Source of the DNA: Verrucomicrobiota bacterium
GTDB taxonomy: Bacteria > Verrucomicrobiota > Verrucomicrobiia > Chthoniobacterales > UBA10450
NCBI GenBank assembly: GCA_003218525.1
Contig: QHNU01000110.1
Coordinates: forward strand, 1-8,306
Length of the DNA: 8,306 nt
Direction: 5' to 3'
The notes under the pieces were generated by a model. The model was not told the DNA's origin. It made no database searches and saw nothing but the letters and a program-made list of their open reading frames with translations. Shown piece by piece: positions 5,280-8,306 of the stretch (within the stretch, counting starts at the first letter, position 1; each line of letters starts with the position of its first letter). The position numbers were made by a program, and so were the translations under genes.

Positions 5280-7187
5280 CTAGGGTCCAGGTGTTGCTGA
5301 GGTTGGGGCGATCGAGGTTCCGCCGGTCCGGCCCGGACTCGCCCGTTGGGAAGGTGAGATGCTTGGGAGCGGCGAGGCAGGAGGCGTGCTCGCTGTCGGC
5401 GAAGCGGGGGGCGTCTGCACAAGCGGAAGTCGCAGCGCGTTAAGATCGGGATTGTTAATAACAAAGGTACCTTCCCGTTCATCGGTGTGCGCGAGCGGCA
5501 TGCCGTCGGCTGCCGGGCTACCGACAAGGAGTTTGTGCACTGTCTTGTCATCGGATGAGGTGGTGAAAGTGACGATCAACTGCGGTCTCGCAAAGGCCTG
5601 CGCGGGCACATCGTTTCCTACCCAACGGACAGCTCGTAAAGATGCGAGCGTATTCAGCAACGATTGCACATTCCCGGTATCGATCAGCCCGTTACCAACA
5701 ACCCATTGCCACTGATTACTCGGACCCCGCCCGATCGTTAGTTCGTGATCGGTAATGACTGAAAGGCGATGGATTTGTTCCGGCTTGAACTTGAAGATCG
5801 CAAGTTCCTGCCATTGGAGCGGGCTGGAAAAAATGTTGTCGAGCATAGCCCTCCGCGCCGTCACCACGAATGGCTCATCTCCAACGCGTGCATAAACATT
5901 TTCGCCATCGATTTTGCCAAAAGCGATCGTCGCCATTGGATGTTCCCCCGCGCTGGTCTCAGCCGTGTTCTCTGATGCGAATGAGCTTAGGGTGACGGTG
6001 AGCTGCGGTTTATCGAGTCCGTACTTGGGCAAGTCGGATGCGACATCTTCCACGAATTTAGTTACCTGTTCGCCGGCTATGAGATCAATCAGGCGCCGCA
6101 CTTCACCAGCATTGGCGGCTGCATTATTCCGATTGGCGATCGTCCAGACCTCGCCTTTGCGGGCCAGCACCGTCTTGTCTTTTCCTGGCGCGTCGATTGT
6201 GATGCGATCAAGCTGGTTTTCGTCGAAACGCACCAGGTGCCGATCCCGAAGATCGTTTGGTCTCGTATTTAGGACCTCTTCGATTTTCTTCGGCAATGTG
6301 TAGACGAAATTTCGTGAGGTGAAGCGGACGTAAACCTGGTCCTTCGCTTTTTCGGGGACGCCGCCGATTTGCAAGAGCTGACCTTGTTTGTCATCGGCGG
6401 TAAAGATCGTGACCGTTCCCCTCGGCTCAGCCAATCCGTAGGGATGCAAATCACCACGATCATCGGCCACAAATTGCTGGATCCGGCTGGTTGTGATCTG
6501 CGCGAGCAAATCATTCACTTTTTGGTCGTCGGCCCGCACCCGCAGCGGCTTCACGATCTGCCAATGTTCGCCCTGTTTCTGCAACTCCATCTCGCCAGCC
6601 GGCGTTTTCAATGCCACCCGCGTGATCTGGGTCGCGATCGTATCGGTCAGTTTTCGATCACGGAAGTCTTCCGGCTTCTTCAAGATGGCGGTTTTGATAT
6701 TTTCGGTCGCAAGAAAAGCATTTTTGGCGTTCTCAAACCGGACGTAGATCCGGTTTTCCAGCGCGGCGTTGTTACCAAATAAAATTTCCGGAGGCGCCTG
6801 CGGACCGAGTAACTTCAGGCGCAACTTCGCTTTGGTGAGGCCGTAATCCGCCATTTTGTTCTTGTCCGCTTCCATTTCCTTGCCCGTGATCGTTGCCTCT
6901 TTTTTCCAATCCTCGAGATCGAACAACAAACTCTCGACGACCGAGCTATCGGCCAAGTCTTTGACCGGCGATTCCAGCCGCCATTTCTTGTCGACCCGTT
7001 TCAACTCGATCCGCTCATCGCCGTTTTGAATGACAATGCCGTCGATCTTATCGCGATCAAAATTGATAACATTTTGGGCCCGTCGGCTGGCTTCTTCGGT
7101 ATTTGGTCGTTTGCTCTCGTAAAACCTAATGAAAGCGCCGACCGCGACGACAAGCAGGAGCAACACGATGGTTGTTCGCGGTCTCAT
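5280..7187 (-). CDS. Membrane-anchored DUF4340 protein with four tandem modules
   Basis: The 635-residue protein starts at ATG 7187, 7 bases after the GldG-like gene stops, so the two are surely one operon. Residues 6-20 (TIVLLLLVVAVGAFI) form a single N-terminal membrane anchor or uncleaved signal, leaving the rest outside the cytoplasm. The body is a series of related beta-rich modules at about 41-174, 175-311, 312-456 and 457-590. Each has an opening strand (INFDRDKIDGIVI, TQITRVALKT, NQLDRITIDA, EQIHRLSVIT), a W-containing strand, a helix, then 'YGL' and 'P' followed by strands; YGL occurs at 115, 250 and 389, and the fourth copy reads FARPQL. RDR-L links open modules 2 and 3. Residues 591-635 are a Pro/Ser/Thr/Ala-rich, probably disordered tail. 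DUF4340 has no established function; its usual partners are GldG-like and ABC-2 transporter genes, so a role beside that transporter is inferred. No catalytic motif is seen. Confidence 0.9.
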   Translation of the reverse strand: MRPRTTIVLLLLVVAVGAFIRFYESKRPNTEEASRRAQNVINFDRDKIDGIVIQNGDERIELKRVDKKWRLESPVKDLADSSVVESLLFDLEDWKKEATITGKEMEADKNKMADYGLTKAKLRLKLLGPQAPPEILFGNNAALENRIYVRFENAKNAFLATENIKTAILKKPEDFRDRKLTDTIATQITRVALKTPAGEMELQKQGEHWQIVKPLRVRADDQKVNDLLAQITTSRIQQFVADDRGDLHPYGLAEPRGTVTIFTADDKQGQLLQIGGVPEKAKDQVYVRFTSRNFVYTLPKKIEEVLNTRPNDLRDRHLVRFDENQLDRITIDAPGKDKTVLARKGEVWTIANRNNAAANAGEVRRLIDLIAGEQVTKFVEDVASDLPKYGLDKPQLTVTLSSFASENTAETSAGEHPMATIAFGKIDGENVYARVGDEPFVVTARRAMLDNIFSSPLQWQELAIFKFKPEQIHRLSVITDHELTIGRGPSNQWQWVVGNGLIDTGNVQSLLNTLASLRAVRWVGNDVPAQAFARPQLIVTFTTSSDDKTVHKLLVGSPAADGMPLAHTDEREGTFVINNPDLNALRLPLVQTPPASPTASTPPASPLPSISPSQRASPGRTGGTSIAPTSATPGP

Positions 7188-7194
7188 CGGAAAA

Positions 7195-8306
7195 TTAGGC
7201 GCGCCGTTTCCACCAAACGGCCGACCCGATTAGTGCCGGTATGAGAGGCATGAGGACAAGGATGATCCAACGCAAATTGCGGAGAGCGTTTTGATCGAGA
7301 CTGAACGTGAGTGTCCTCGGCACTTTCGGGGCGATGCCGATTAACTGTTCGCGACTGCCCAACCAGTTAATGCTGGCCGACATGAAGTCGAGCGCCTGCT
7401 GATCTTGAGGCAGGACGTTGTCCTGCACAAAAGTGGCATTCGAGACGACCACAATGCGGGAAGAATTCACCTGCACGCGTTCGTCCCCGCTCCCGCCTTT
7501 CTCAACCGACACCGCAATGTAGAGAGGCGCGCCATGGTCGCGATTTGCATCGTACTGCAACTTCGCCGGATCATCCGAATTGTAATCGACCTCGCCCCAA
7601 TAACCTTCTTCAGCTTGGACCAACGGTTGCAATTGAATGCCGGCCGAGCGCACGCGGTCCCGCTCGAGCGTGAGCGAACAGGTTCCGCCGACAAAGGGCG
7701 CGCGGACATCGGCCAAGCGCTTGGTGATTGGCGAATCGGGCAGGAAACGGCCAATGACATCGCGCACCCGCGCCATTTCTTGAATGCCGGTTCGAACAAC
7801 CGCCATCAACCGATCGTCATTTACGCGTAGGCCAAACTCATTGAGGAAGGCGTCGAGCTTCGGCGTTTTCGCGGCTGGATCGAGCAGCAGCAAAATGCGT
7901 CCCTGTTTGTTCCAGAAATCGCGCAGCAACTGCATCTCGCGATCAGAGAAATCGTATTGCGGGCCGATGATCGTGATCGTTCTCATTTCGGCTGGAATCG
8001 CGTCCACGTTGAATAAATTCAGTTCCTGAATTTTGATGTTCTCGTTTTCGATAAACATCTTGAGCACGGAAATGGGACTCTCAGGCGCCGGCTGCGCCAT
8101 TGGTCCCTGCCCAGCGGTCGTAGCGATCGGCGGTTCCTTGTGGCCGAGGACGTAACCGATCGTGTTTTTCTTGCCTTCAGTCAGGTCGATGATCGCGCTC
8201 GTGATCGCCTGCTCTCCCTTAAAGGCAGTCATGCGCGGGCCTTCCCCAAACTGCATTCCGCTCTGATCGATCTCTGCCATTTCCGACGCTTTTACCGTCT
8301 TGTTTC
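7195..8306 (-). CDS. GldG-like ABC-transporter auxiliary protein, 5' end outside the window
   Basis: The frame stays open to the right edge. Eight codons (NKTVKASE) precede the first visible ATG at 8280 and fit the family, so the gene starts beyond the window. Numbered from that ATG, FKGEQAITSAI (20-30) and YVLGHKEP (43-50) are typical of the GldG / 'ABC-type uncharacterised transport' family. TITIIGPQYDFSDREMQLLRDF (101-122) and GRILLLLDP (127-135) form its Rossmann-like core. The C-terminus has one membrane helix, LRWIILVLMPLIPALIGSAVWW, with a basic end (KRRA), leaving the large domain outside. Such proteins sit next to an ABC ATPase and an ABC-2 permease. In Bacteroidetes, GldA, GldF and GldG act in gliding, but in other phyla the role is unknown and gliding should not be assumed. 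A Pro/Gln-rich insert at about 51-70 (TTAGQGPMAQPAPESP) is likely a loop. Transcription continues into the DUF4340 gene. Confidence 0.9.
   Translation of the reverse strand, partial: NKTVKASEMAEIDQSGMQFGEGPRMTAFKGEQAITSAIIDLTEGKKNTIGYVLGHKEPPIATTAGQGPMAQPAPESPISVLKMFIENENIKIQELNLFNVDAIPAEMRTITIIGPQYDFSDREMQLLRDFWNKQGRILLLLDPAAKTPKLDAFLNEFGLRVNDDRLMAVVRTGIQEMARVRDVIGRFLPDSPITKRLADVRAPFVGGTCSLTLERDRVRSAGIQLQPLVQAEEGYWGEVDYNSDDPAKLQYDANRDHGAPLYIAVSVEKGGSGDERVQVNSSRIVVVSNATFVQDNVLPQDQQALDFMSASINWLGSREQLIGIAPKVPRTLTFSLDQNALRNLRWIILVLMPLIPALIGSAVWWKRRA

Noticed and set aside
5117..5551. 144-codon minus-strand frame ending in a SSGVEKSL-like peptide
   Set aside because: It overlaps the DUF4340 gene out of frame and the peptide comes from the dispersed repeat, a known source of false proteins.

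Overview
The window reads as an ordinary chromosomal stretch of a free-living bacterium with moderately GC-rich DNA. The best guess is a soil-type Verrucomicrobium (Chthoniobacter/Udaeobacter-like). That is an inference from three things: the UbiE/MenG variant, the GldG-like plus DUF4340 gene pair, and an intergenic repeat of the kind that fills such genomes. It was not tested by any search. No phage, transposase, integrase or CRISPR array is visible.

Layout from left to right. A TPR protein cut by the left edge (+) is followed by a tRNA-Leu(CAG) gene without encoded CCA (+). Next come a secreted, TPR-like protein of unknown function (+) and, after a hairpin-rich spacer, a small YpeA-like GNAT acetyltransferase (+). 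A second palindromic spacer separates this from a convergent dinB gene for DNA polymerase IV (-). Divergent from dinB lies the wreck of a family 2 glycosyltransferase (+): its N-terminal start is joined directly to its C-terminal third, with a frame change and an internal stop. A ubiE/menG methyltransferase gene follows (+), apparently starting at TTG. A convergent spacer then holds a tetraloop hairpin and a copy of a dispersed repeat. The right third is a minus-strand operon: a GldG-like ABC-transporter auxiliary protein cut by the right edge, then, 7 bases later, a membrane-anchored DUF4340 protein built of four tandem modules with a Pro/Ser/Thr-rich tail.

Most genes are functionally unrelated housekeeping or accessory genes. 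The only clear functional unit is the GldG/DUF4340 pair, which probably belongs to an ABC-2 type export system whose ATPase and permease genes would lie beyond the right edge. The least expected item is the glycosyltransferase fossil between dinB and ubiE. I do not see a convincing undescribed system here.
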